DNA from: CAXMRP01 sp965216515 | Lineage (GTDB): Bacteria; Pseudomonadota; Alphaproteobacteria; Rhizobiales; Afifellaceae | Assembly (NCBI GenBank): GCA_965216515.1 | Contig: OZ244173.1 | Span: 620,001-684,000, forward strand | Reading direction: 5' to 3' | Length of the DNA stretch: 64,000 nt | Part shown: positions 26,782 to 35,371 of the stretch, piece after piece | Numbering within the stretch: position 1 is the first letter of the stretch | Layout of the letters: every line of letters begins with the position of its first letter | Notes under the pieces: model-generated | What the model was told of the DNA's origin: nothing | The model's input: only the letters and a program-made list of their open reading frames with translations | Database searches by the model: none | Translations under genes and position numbers: made by a program

Positions 26782-27891
26782 CTAGCCGGTTTCGCTGACC
26801 TGATACTTTGCATTGGCCAGCCAATCGGCGCTGATCTCGACACCCCATCCGGGAAGATCAGGCACGATCGCCTGTCCGTCGGTAATGTCAAAGGGTGCGC
26901 TGGCAAACAGTCCCTCCTGCCAAGGATAATAGTCCGGACCCTCGATGGAAAACTCAAGATATTTCCCGGCATTGGGTATGGCCCGCAACAGGTGCATTGT
27001 GAACACCGTGACAAGGGTGAGATTGGCGCAATGGGGCGTGCAGGGCAGGCCGGATTCCCCACCCATGCGCACAACTCGCAGGGTCCGGCTCAATCCCCCT
27101 ATATAACAGATATCGGGTTGGATGATGTCGACGGCGCCGATATCGATCATCTTTTGCCAGACGACGAACTCGCAGTCCTGCTCGCCACCTGCGATGTCGA
27201 TGCTCAGCGCTTCGCGCACCTGACGCGTTTGGTCAGGCTCCCAGTAGGGGCAGGGTTCTTCGAAGTGCTCAACGGCGTGCTCTTCCGACAATCGGCCCAC
27301 CGAAATGGCCCGCGCCGGTGAATAGCAGCTGTTGGCGTCGACCAGCAGCGCCACGCCGTCTCCCAGCGCACGCCGCACCGTTGGAACGATCGATTCGGTC
27401 CGGCCCGGCCATTCGTCCCGGTCGTGTCCGCATTCCGAACCGATCCGGAACTTGAACGCATCAAATCCATACTGGTCACGCAGGCGCGAAAACCGTGCCG
27501 CCTCCGCGTCCGGATCGATATCCCGCTTCATGGAAGATGCATAGGCGCGGACCGGGCCGGGATTGCCGCCGATCAGTTCGCAGACGCTTTTTCCGGCCCC
27601 GCGACCGCGCAGGTCCCAAAGCGCCGTCTCCAGCCCGCCCAATGCCCGGTAAAGATGGGATCCCGGGAACTTGTGCTCCTTTTCCGGAATTCCGGTGACC
27701 AGAAGATCGATCGCATCCGCATCCACGCCAAGCGCATGCGGGGCGATCTGTCGATGAACGATCAGGGCGATGATATCGGCGCAATAAGGGGCGGTTTGCC
27801 CCCAACCGTATTCACCGTCCTCGGCTGTCACTCTGACAAAGCAGACATAGCGGGTCGAAAAGGTCTCGATGCGGGTGATTTTCGGTGCCAT
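26782..27891 (-). CDS. Mandelate racemase/muconate lactonizing enzyme family protein
   Basis: 369 residues of the enolase superfamily. The N-terminal capping domain is followed by a barrel with KFR (about 147-149, acid/base Lys), metal ligands VDAN (D185), FEEP (about E211) and GGEQD (E237), and a TPHC His (about H287). Members abstract a proton next to a carboxylate in sugar-acid dehydration, racemisation or cycloisomerisation; the substrate cannot be read from sequence. The ATG at 27891 is preferred to a TTG five codons earlier. No sugar transporter or regulator adjoins, so context gives no substrate hint. Confidence 0.85.
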   Translation of the reverse strand: MAPKITRIETFSTRYVCFVRVTAEDGEYGWGQTAPYCADIIALIVHRQIAPHALGVDADAIDLLVTGIPEKEHKFPGSHLYRALGGLETALWDLRGRGAGKSVCELIGGNPGPVRAYASSMKRDIDPDAEAARFSRLRDQYGFDAFKFRIGSECGHDRDEWPGRTESIVPTVRRALGDGVALLVDANSCYSPARAISVGRLSEEHAVEHFEEPCPYWEPDQTRQVREALSIDIAGGEQDCEFVVWQKMIDIGAVDIIQPDICYIGGLSRTLRVVRMGGESGLPCTPHCANLTLVTVFTMHLLRAIPNAGKYLEFSIEGPDYYPWQEGLFASAPFDITDGQAIVPDLPGWGVEISADWLANAKYQVSETG

Positions 27892-28033
27892 GGCCGTCCA
27901 GCCCAAGTCGGCCGCCGCCTCGGCTCGGCCGAACCATTCGATTTTGGCAGAACGGGATACAGCAGTTTAGGGTATTCAAAAAGGGCCAGCGCAGACCCGT
28001 GGTCACGCGTCTTGCCGCTCGACAGAAGCGGAT

Positions 28034-28109
28034 TGGTGAGCCCTCGGGGGATCGAACCCCGGACCTACTGATTAAAAGTCAGTTGCTCTACCAACTGAGC
28101 TAAGGGCTC
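28034..28109 (-). tRNA. tRNA-Lys (UUU)
   Basis: A complete 76-nt cloverleaf on the minus strand with encoded CCA. The acceptor stem is GAGCCCT/AGGGCTC, the D arm GCTC/GAGC, the anticodon stem CTGA/TCAG around CTTTTAA (anticodon TTT), and the T loop TTCGATC. It lies between the enolase-superfamily gene and a 490-base non-coding stretch. Confidence 0.97.
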
Positions 28110-28601
28110 CCGAATGCCGGCGGAACCTATGGAAGCGATCGGGGACGGTCAAGCGCCTTTCGGGCCGTTTTTTGCAGACCGGGAGACCGGCGATTCATAC
28201 GCATCGGTGTCATGCATCGGCGCGCGATTGCGACCGGTATCGCCGATGGGTACAAGTCGGGGCAATAATCTTCTTCTTCTCCGTCTTGAAATCGGGCGGC
28301 AATCAGGCAACGAAAGTGAACCCGGCGATCGGACCGTGAGCATTCCCATTTCGACCGGCGACAGGGCTTTTCACCGGCAGGCAAGGTCCAAAAGGCGTAT
28401 CGGCGGGCTCGAATCGTACAACACCGGTGCACAAATACGTGGTCAGATTTCGCCCTTCGTTTCACCGTCTGACCAATCGGTCCGTCCCGGGAATGTGCCG
28501 GTGAATTCAATACAGGGGGATATCGGCGGCCGGCCATGCGCGCCGTTGGACCAAAGCGTGATATGAGCCGTTCCGGCAACTGACCTAGTCGAGGCAAGAA
28601 A
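28110..28601. other. 490-base region without a supported gene
   Basis: Open frames exist on both strands (for example 28114-28566), but none has a ribosome-binding site, family resemblance or convincing codon use. The one structure I see is an inverted repeat, TGGTCAGA (28440-28447) with TCTGACCA (28468-28475), 125 bases upstream of glmU. The glmU promoter presumably lies here but I cannot place it. Confidence 0.5.
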
Positions 28602-29942
28602 ATGAAACAGCGCACCTGCCTGGTGATAATTCTGGCCGCGGGCCAGGGAACGCGAATGAAATCGGCCTTGCCGAAAGTACTCCACGAAATTGGCGGGTTG
28701 TCGATGATCGGCCATGTGACCCGTCGCATGAAATCCATCCCTGGCGCCGACCTCGCGCTCGTCATCGGGCCGGACCAGCAGGCGGTTGCCGATGCGGTTT
28801 GCGACATCGAGCCCGGGGTGACTATCCATGTTCAGGGCGAGCCGCTGGGCACAGCCCATGCGGCATTGGCGGCCCGTGACGCGATCCAGAAAGGCTACGA
28901 TGATGTATTGATCGCTTTTGGCGATACGCCGTTCGTAACCGGGGATTCGGTGGAACGTCTGCGTGCGCCCATATCGGGTGGCGCGGCGGTGGTCGTCGCC
29001 GGCATGACCCCTGATGATGCAGCCGCATATGGCCGGCTGATCACGCGCGGTGACGATTTGCTCGCCATCCGGGAATATCGCGACGCCAGCCCCGACGAAC
29101 GGGAAATCGGTTTGTGCAACGGCGGGCTGATGGTGCTGGACGGATCGCTGGCGCTGGATCTGTTGACCAGGATCGGAAATGACAACGCCCAGCAGGAGTA
29201 TTATCTGCCCGCGGCCGTCGAAATAGCGGTCGGCGACGGCCGGCGTGCCGCCTGGGTGCCTGTCGATGAAGCGGAGATGCTGGGTGTCAACAGCGCCGGC
29301 GACCTCGCCGCCGCCGAGCGCCGTTTTCAGGAGGCGCGCCGACAGCAGGCGCTGGCGGACGGTGCCATACTGGTGGCGCCGGAAACGGTGTTCTTCGCCC
29401 ACGACACCCATATCGAGGCAGGTGTCACAATCGAACCGAACGTCGTTTTCGCCCAAGGGGTGAGGATCGAGAGCGGAGCGACAGTCCGGGCCTTTTCGCA
29501 TCTTGAAGGCGCAACCGTTGGCGCCGGGGCAACAGTCGGACCTTTCGTGCGGCTCCGGCCAGGCGCCGCCATCGGGGCCAACGCCAAAGTCGGCAATTTC
29601 TGCGAGGTGAAAAACGCCGAAATCGGCAGCGGGGCAAAGGCCAGCCATCTCACCTACATCGGTGATGCCACGATCGGCGAAAACGCAAATATCGGCGCCG
29701 GCACGATCGTCTGCAATTATGACGGATCCGCAAAACACCGCACCGTCATCGGTGAAAGCGCATTTGTCGGTTCCAATTCCGCATTGGTGGCGCCGGTCAC
29801 GATCGGCACCGGCGCCTATGTTGCCTCCGGCAGTGTAATCACCGAAGACGTTTCCGATGATGCCCTCGCGTTTGGACGCGCCCGTCAGGTGGAAAAGCTG
29901 GGCCGGGCTCGCGTGATGCGCAACCGCAAGGACCGGGATTAA
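28602..29942 (+). CDS. glmU: Bifunctional UDP-N-acetylglucosamine pyrophosphorylase / glucosamine-1-phosphate acetyltransferase
   Basis: 446 residues. The N-terminal pyrophosphorylase domain has LAAGQGTRM (about 11-19), SALPKVLH and the GTAHA and FGDTPF loops. From about residue 255 the C-terminal half is a left-handed beta-helix of hexapeptide repeats with VGNFCEVKNAEIG, IGDATIGENANIGAGTI and GTIVCNYDG, the acetyltransferase site. It makes UDP-GlcNAc, the precursor of peptidoglycan and lipid A. glmS follows 160 bases downstream, placing two successive amino-sugar steps together. Confidence 0.97.
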   Translation: MKQRTCLVIILAAGQGTRMKSALPKVLHEIGGLSMIGHVTRRMKSIPGADLALVIGPDQQAVADAVCDIEPGVTIHVQGEPLGTAHAALAARDAIQKGYDDVLIAFGDTPFVTGDSVERLRAPISGGAAVVVAGMTPDDAAAYGRLITRGDDLLAIREYRDASPDEREIGLCNGGLMVLDGSLALDLLTRIGNDNAQQEYYLPAAVEIAVGDGRRAAWVPVDEAEMLGVNSAGDLAAAERRFQEARRQQALADGAILVAPETVFFAHDTHIEAGVTIEPNVVFAQGVRIESGATVRAFSHLEGATVGAGATVGPFVRLRPGAAIGANAKVGNFCEVKNAEIGSGAKASHLTYIGDATIGENANIGAGTIVCNYDGSAKHRTVIGESAFVGSNSALVAPVTIGTGAYVASGSVITEDVSDDALAFGRARQVEKLGRARVMRNRKDRD

Positions 29943-30012
29943 CCGCCTGTCCCGATAGGCCTACCCGCCGGCAGAAAATTTCAGCATCATTCCATAATGT
30001 TCACAGAGTGGA

Positions 30013-30035
30013 CCGGTGTCACAAATTGACACCGG
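30013..30035 (+). repeat. Perfect 9-bp inverted repeat upstream of glmS
   Basis: ccggtgtca (30013-30021), a five-base loop, tgacaccgg (30027-30035). It ends 67 bases before the glmS ATG, lacks a T run, and so looks more like an operator or 5'-leader hairpin than a terminator. Confidence 0.55.
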
Positions 30036-30102
30036 AATTGAGTATCATCTCGTTCCGGAATTCAGGAATGTCGGGCAGGCAACCCGGTGCGGAGACCATT
30101 TG

Positions 30103-31929
30103 ATGTGTGGAATCGTAGGCATTCTCGACAATCGGCCGGCCGCGCCGCAACTTCTCGATGCCCTGAAACGTCTGGAATACCGGGGATATGATTCAGCCGG
30201 AATCGCCACGCTGGAGGCCGGCAGGCTCACCCGTCGGCGCGCGCAGGGCAAGCTTGCCAATCTCGTCGCAAGGCTGGAAGCGGAGCCTCTCAGCGGCACA
30301 AGCGGCATCGGGCACACCAGATGGGCAACGCACGGGGCGCCCACCGAACGAAATGCCCATCCGCACGCTGTTGATCAGGTCGCTGTCGTTCACAATGGCA
30401 TAATCGAGAATTTTCGGGCGTTACGAGCGGAAATCACCGCAACTGGACGCAAGCTGGAATCCGACACCGACACCGAAGTCATCGCCCATTTGATCGCAAT
30501 GGAAATGGAAACCGGAAAATCGCCGACCGACGCCTTTGTCGCCGTGCTGGATCGCCTAGCCGGCGCCTTCGCGCTGGCCGCGTTGTTCGATGGCGAATCC
30601 GACCTTCTCCTGGCGGCCCGCCAGGGCAGCCCGCTGGCGATCGGTTATGGTGACGGCGCCATGTATCTGGGTTCCGATGCCATTGCGTTGGCCCCCTTTA
30701 CCGATCGCCTCAGTTACCTCGAAGACGGAGATTGGGCAGCGATCACCCACGACGGTGTTGTTATCAGCAACCAGGCGAACGAACCGGTCCAAAGGCCGCA
30801 GGTTCATGCGGTCGCATCTTCGCAGCTTGTCGACAAGGGCAGCCACCGGCATTTCATGGCAAAGGAGATACACGAGCAGCCGGAGGTCGTATCGCACACC
30901 CTGTCGCACTATCTTGATTTCGCCGCAGGCCGGATCGCATTTCCCGATATGGACGGGCTCGATTTCCGATCATGCGACCGGTTGATCATTTCGGCATGCG
31001 GCACCGCCTACTATGCCGGATTGATTGCCAAATACTGGTTTGAGCGCCTGGCGGGCATCGCCGTCGACATCGATGTTGCCTCCGAGTTCCGTTACAGGGA
31101 CACCCCACTGGTCGAGGGCGGAAAGGCGCTCTTCGTTTCCCAGTCCGGTGAAACCGCCGATACACTTGCAGCGTTGCGTCACTGCCGGGCGGGGGGCGTT
31201 TCACCCATTTCCATCGTGAATGTGCCAACATCGACAATCGCGCGCGAGAGCGATGTCGTCCTGCCGATATTGGCGGGGCCGGAAATCGGTGTCGCATCCA
31301 CAAAGGCGTTCACCTGCCAGCTCGCGGTTCTGTTTTCGCTGGCGCTGCTGGCCGCGCAACAGCGCGCCCGTCTGGACAAGGATGAGGAATCCCGCCTGGT
31401 TTCCGCCGCCATGAGTGTACCGGGGTATCTGGCCGAATCACTGAAACTGGAAAGCAGCATTGAACGGCTCACCCGCGATATCTCCCGCGTCCATCATGTC
31501 CTTTACCTCGGCCGCGGCACCAGTTTTCCGCTTGCGCTCGAAGGTGCGCTGAAACTGAAGGAGATTTCCTATATTCATGCCGAAGGATATGCGGCCGGCG
31601 AACTGAAGCACGGTCCGATTGCGCTGATCGATGACAATTTGCCGGTGATCGTTATCGCGCCGCGCGACGCGGTATTCGAAAAGACGATATCGAACGTCCA
31701 GGAAGTCGCCGCCCGTGGCGGCAGGTTGATCCTGCTCACCGATAAAAAGGGCGAAGGCGAGTTTGATGTTGCCGGCATCGAAACGATCACTTTGCCGGAT
31801 ATGGCTCCGGAGATCGCGCCGATCGTTTATGCCCTTCCTATTCAGCTGATCGCGTATCATACGGCCGTGCACATGGGCACCGACGTGGACCAGCCGCGAA
31901 ATCTGGCAAAATCGGTCACCGTGGAATAA
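30103..31929 (+). CDS. glmS: Glutamine-fructose-6-phosphate aminotransferase (isomerizing)
   Basis: 608 residues. The protein begins MCGIVGILDN, so Cys2 becomes the N-terminal nucleophile of the glutaminase domain; this fixes the ATG at 30103, with GGAG about nine bases upstream. RWATHGAPTERNAHPH and VVHNGIIEN complete that domain. The isomerase half has two SIS domains (ACGTAYYAG, SQSGETADTLAAL, EISYIHAEGYAAGELKHGPIALI) and the C-terminal AKSVTVE. It converts fructose-6-phosphate and glutamine to glucosamine-6-phosphate, the first step of amino-sugar synthesis. Confidence 0.98.
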   Translation: MCGIVGILDNRPAAPQLLDALKRLEYRGYDSAGIATLEAGRLTRRRAQGKLANLVARLEAEPLSGTSGIGHTRWATHGAPTERNAHPHAVDQVAVVHNGIIENFRALRAEITATGRKLESDTDTEVIAHLIAMEMETGKSPTDAFVAVLDRLAGAFALAALFDGESDLLLAARQGSPLAIGYGDGAMYLGSDAIALAPFTDRLSYLEDGDWAAITHDGVVISNQANEPVQRPQVHAVASSQLVDKGSHRHFMAKEIHEQPEVVSHTLSHYLDFAAGRIAFPDMDGLDFRSCDRLIISACGTAYYAGLIAKYWFERLAGIAVDIDVASEFRYRDTPLVEGGKALFVSQSGETADTLAALRHCRAGGVSPISIVNVPTSTIARESDVVLPILAGPEIGVASTKAFTCQLAVLFSLALLAAQQRARLDKDEESRLVSAAMSVPGYLAESLKLESSIERLTRDISRVHHVLYLGRGTSFPLALEGALKLKEISYIHAEGYAAGELKHGPIALIDDNLPVIVIAPRDAVFEKTISNVQEVAARGGRLILLTDKKGEGEFDVAGIETITLPDMAPEIAPIVYALPIQLIAYHTAVHMGTDVDQPRNLAKSVTVE

Positions 31930-32008
31930 AATCGCCACACGCCATCAGGTCCGACCGGAATGTTAGGCGTACGACTTCACGGCAAATCCAGGTCGGTGGG
32001 CCCTGTCT

Positions 32009-32773
32009 ATGGATCTGAAAAAGCTTCAAAATGAGTCCGCACCGGCGAAAGTGCGCTCACCGGCAATGACCCGGATTCGGAACTATTTCCTGACCGGACT
32101 GGTCGTCGCGGCCCCGATTTCCATTACGATTTTTCTGACATGGTCTTTCGTGAACTGGGTCGATGGGTGGGTGAAGCCGCTCATCCCGAAAGTTTACAAT
32201 CCTGACAATTATCTACCCTTTTCGCTACCCGGCGTCGGGCTGGTATTTGCCATATTCATTCTCACCCTGTTGGGATTTCTCACCGCAAATCTGGTCGGTC
32301 GAACGATTGTCGCCTATGGCGAGCAGATGCTCGACCGCATGCCGCTGGTGCGGAACCTCTATCGCGGTTTGAAGCAGATCTTCCAGACAGCTCTTTCCGA
32401 ATCCAGTCGCTCATTCCAGGATGTCGGCCTCACCGAATATCCACGCAAGGGCCTGTGGGCGATTGTCTTCATATCGACGGATGCCAAGGGCGAAGTTCGT
32501 GAAAAAATGATCGAGGCCGGCCAAGATGTGGTCAGCGTCTTTCTGCCGACGACACCAAACCCGACGTCGGGATTTCTTTTGTTTGTGCCGCGCAAGGACA
32601 TCATCATGCTCGATATGAGTGTTGAGGATGCCGCAAAGCTGGTGATCTCCGCCGGGCTTGTCGCGCCCTCTTATCAGGACAAGCTGGGTCAGATGGCGAA
32701 AGACGCAAGTGCGCCGGATTCAGAAAACGGCCAGCCGTCCGGCAAGAAACTCGCCGATACCGAGGTCGATTAG
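32009..32773 (+). CDS. DUF502-family inner-membrane protein
   Basis: 254 residues. Two membrane helices (about 28-50 and 72-97) flank a loop with SFVNWVDGWVKPLIP, followed by a soluble C-terminal domain with VGRTIVAYGEQMLDRMPLVRNLYRGLKQIFQT and TPNPTSGFLLFVPRKDI, the DUF502 signature. The function of this widespread family is not established. It lies 79 bases downstream of glmS on the same strand and is convergent with recG. Confidence 0.88.
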   Translation: MDLKKLQNESAPAKVRSPAMTRIRNYFLTGLVVAAPISITIFLTWSFVNWVDGWVKPLIPKVYNPDNYLPFSLPGVGLVFAIFILTLLGFLTANLVGRTIVAYGEQMLDRMPLVRNLYRGLKQIFQTALSESSRSFQDVGLTEYPRKGLWAIVFISTDAKGEVREKMIEAGQDVVSVFLPTTPNPTSGFLLFVPRKDIIMLDMSVEDAAKLVISAGLVAPSYQDKLGQMAKDASAPDSENGQPSGKKLADTEVD

Positions 32774-32781
32774 ATCCGCCG

Positions 32782-34884
32782 TTATCCGTGCCGCATCAAC
32801 TGAACTGCGTCGTCCCGACCGAAAAGGTACAGCAGGAGCCGCAGATGATCGGCGCGCTCCGTGGCGAATTCCCGGTCGTGTTCCAGAATCAGACGCGCAT
32901 CGTCGCGGGCGAATTCCAGCAATTCGGCATGTTCGTCAGGCCTGGCAATCCGAAATCCCGGCATTCCGGACTGGCGTGTTCCCATCAGATCGCCTTCGCC
33001 ACGCAATCTGAGATCCTCCTCCGCGATGAGAAACCCGTCATCGGTGTCACGTAGCACCGACAGGCGTGCGCGCGCCGTGTCTCCCAAAGGCGGTTGAAAC
33101 AGGAGCAGACAGTGGGATGGTTTCTCGCCGCGTCCGACCCGGCCGCGCAATTGGTGAAGCTGGGCAAGGCCGAACCGCTCGGCATGCTCGATGACCATGA
33201 TGGTCGCATCGCTGACATCGACCCCGACCTCGACAACAGTCGTTGAAACCAGCAACCGGATTACGCCTTCACGGAATGCGCTCATCACCGCATCCTTCTC
33301 CGCCGGTCGCATACGCCCGTGCACAAGGCCGACGCGATCGCCGAACCGGGCGTGAAGCGCGGCAAAGCGATCTTCCGCGGAGGTCAACGCGATCAATTCG
33401 GATTCCGAGATCAGCGGGCAGACCCAGTAGATCTTCTCGCCGCCATTCATGGCCACGCCGACCCGTTCGACAAGCGCGTCGATCCGTTCAAGTGACATGG
33501 AGCGTGTTTCAATCCGCTGGCGGCCGGCTGGCTTGTCCGTCAACTTCGTGACATCCATGTCGCCGTAAAATGTGAGCACCAGCGTTCGCGGAATTGGTGT
33601 CGCGGTCATGAACAGCAGATCCGGCGTGTGACCTTTTGCAGCCAATGCCAGCCGCTGATGAACGCCAAACCTGTGTTGCTCGTCGATGACGACAAGACCG
33701 AGATTTGCGAATTCGGTTGCCGACTGAAACAGCGCATGAGTGCCGACGACGATCCCGGTTTCTCCCGATGCGATCGCATCCAATGCGGGCGCCCGTGCGC
33801 GGTTGCCTTCCTTGCCCGTCAGGAGCGCGACCGATATCCCCGTCGCCCGGGCCAGCGGCTGGATCGTTTCGAAATGTTGCCGGGCCAGCAGCTCCGTCGG
33901 GGCCATGAGCGCCGCCTGGGCGCCGGATTCCACGACATTCGCCATCGCAAGGAGCGCGACGATCGTTTTGCCCGAACCAACGTCGCCCTGGAGCAGTCGC
34001 ACCATCCGTGTCGACGCGGTCAGATCGGCATCAATCTCGCCGACGGCCGATTCCTGCGAGGGCGTCAGGCGGAACGGCAGGCCGGCGCGGATTTTTCGGC
34101 CCAGCTCACCGGAAAACGGCCTGGCATGTCCGCTCAAAGGCACAATGGAGCGCCTGACCAGATGAAGCGCGAGCTGGCTGGCCAGCAACTCGTCATAGGC
34201 AATCCGCTGATGCGCACGATTTATCTCCGGGCGCAGATCCGCTTGTTCCGGATAATGGAGCCTGTGCAACGCCGACCGGAAGTCCGGCCAATTCCGGCGT
34301 TTCAAAAGCGCGGCATCCAGCCATTCCGGCAATTCCGGCATCGCCGAAACGGCGCCCTCGATCGCCCGGCGCAACACCTTTGAAGACAGACCGGCCGTCA
34401 TTGCGTAGATCGGTTCGACCGCCGGCAATTCATCCGCCCGGGAAAGAGGGAGCACATAGTCCGGATGGACCATTTGCGGCCGGCCGTTGAACCATTCCAG
34501 CCGGCCGCTGATCAGCCGCTCCTCACCGACCGGAAGGAGCTTTGCCAGCCAATCGCCGCGGGCGTGGAAGTAGATGATATCCACCGTGCCGCTATCATCG
34601 GCCAGGGTGAAACGGTCGGGCGCCTTTGATCCGCGCCGCGGCCCATCGTGCCGGTCCACCCGGCCTCGCAAAGTGACGATTTCGTGCTGCGGGCCCAAAT
34701 CCGCGATATTCGGGGTCCGGCCGCGGTCGACCAGTCTTTGTGGCAGATGAAACAGAAGATCGCGGATGAGCGGCGGCTGCTCCTTCGTGTCCAGCAGCCG
34801 GGCCAGGGCTTCCTCGACCTTGGGTCCGACACCGGAAAGTGTTCGGGCCTGCGCAAACAGCGGATCAAGAAGGGAAGGGCGCAT
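32782..34884 (-). CDS. recG: ATP-dependent DNA helicase RecG
   Basis: 700 residues. The N-terminal OB-fold wedge domain is followed by a superfamily 2 helicase with Walker A GDVGSGKT, the DEQH box (VIDEQHRFGVHQR), TATPIPRT and the C-terminal STTVVEVGVDVSDATIMVIEHAERFGLAQLHQLRGRVGRG. RecG remodels stalled forks and branches Holliday junctions. It is divergent from sdhE-mfd, so two DNA-repair translocases flank a 187-base promoter region. Confidence 0.97.
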   Translation of the reverse strand: MRPSLLDPLFAQARTLSGVGPKVEEALARLLDTKEQPPLIRDLLFHLPQRLVDRGRTPNIADLGPQHEIVTLRGRVDRHDGPRRGSKAPDRFTLADDSGTVDIIYFHARGDWLAKLLPVGEERLISGRLEWFNGRPQMVHPDYVLPLSRADELPAVEPIYAMTAGLSSKVLRRAIEGAVSAMPELPEWLDAALLKRRNWPDFRSALHRLHYPEQADLRPEINRAHQRIAYDELLASQLALHLVRRSIVPLSGHARPFSGELGRKIRAGLPFRLTPSQESAVGEIDADLTASTRMVRLLQGDVGSGKTIVALLAMANVVESGAQAALMAPTELLARQHFETIQPLARATGISVALLTGKEGNRARAPALDAIASGETGIVVGTHALFQSATEFANLGLVVIDEQHRFGVHQRLALAAKGHTPDLLFMTATPIPRTLVLTFYGDMDVTKLTDKPAGRQRIETRSMSLERIDALVERVGVAMNGGEKIYWVCPLISESELIALTSAEDRFAALHARFGDRVGLVHGRMRPAEKDAVMSAFREGVIRLLVSTTVVEVGVDVSDATIMVIEHAERFGLAQLHQLRGRVGRGEKPSHCLLLFQPPLGDTARARLSVLRDTDDGFLIAEEDLRLRGEGDLMGTRQSGMPGFRIARPDEHAELLEFARDDARLILEHDREFATERADHLRLLLYLFGRDDAVQLMRHG

Positions 34885-35071
34885 ATGTTACAATCGGCGT
34901 CGGGCGGTTTCTTCTGCTGCGGCCCGGCGAACCGGATGCCGCAATTGATCCTGCCATGAGCGGCGGCACCTTGACAGTCCGAACCGGTTGCGGGAACGGA
35001 ACGCGCCAACGGATGCGGCGTTCTTGACATGTGGCCCGCTGCTCGAAAGAACGCTGCGAACCGAGGATTGA

Positions 35072-35371
35072 ATGACCGGATCAAATCGAACCAGCGCCGG
35101 ATTGGACGGCCAACGCAAACGTCTTCTTTTCCGTGCCTGGCATCGCGGCACACGGGAACTCGATTTGCTGCTCGGAAGTTTCGCGGATCGGCATATTGCC
35201 ACATTGAGCGCCGCCGATCTTGCCCGGTTCGAAGCCCTTTTGAATGTACCCGACACGGTTCTTTATGAGTGGGTTACCGGAAAAACGGATGCGGATCCGG
35301 AACACGACAATCCGCTCTATCACGCCCTGGTGGCATTTCATTCGACACGCGATCATGTGACTGTCCGATGA
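35072..35371 (+). CDS. sdhE: FAD assembly factor SdhE (succinate dehydrogenase assembly)
   Basis: 99 residues. The key motif RGTRELDLLLGSF is the RGxxE signature of the SdhE/SDHAF2 family, set in the usual five-helix bundle (RKRLLFRAWHRG; DLARFEALLNVPD; LYEWVTG). It promotes covalent attachment of FAD to SdhA. The ATG at 35072 has GAGG five bases upstream. Its TGA overlaps the ATG of mfd. Confidence 0.93.
   Translation: MTGSNRTSAGLDGQRKRLLFRAWHRGTRELDLLLGSFADRHIATLSAADLARFEALLNVPDTVLYEWVTGKTDADPEHDNPLYHALVAFHSTRDHVTVR

Noticed and set aside
28114..28566. A 150-codon frame just after tRNA-Lys.
   Set aside because: No ribosome-binding site, no domain, mixed codon use and an antisense frame of similar quality; left as non-coding.
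30013..30102. A glmS ribozyme.
   Set aside because: The 160-base gap lacks the ribozyme core and such ribozymes are not known in proteobacteria; only a simple inverted repeat is present.
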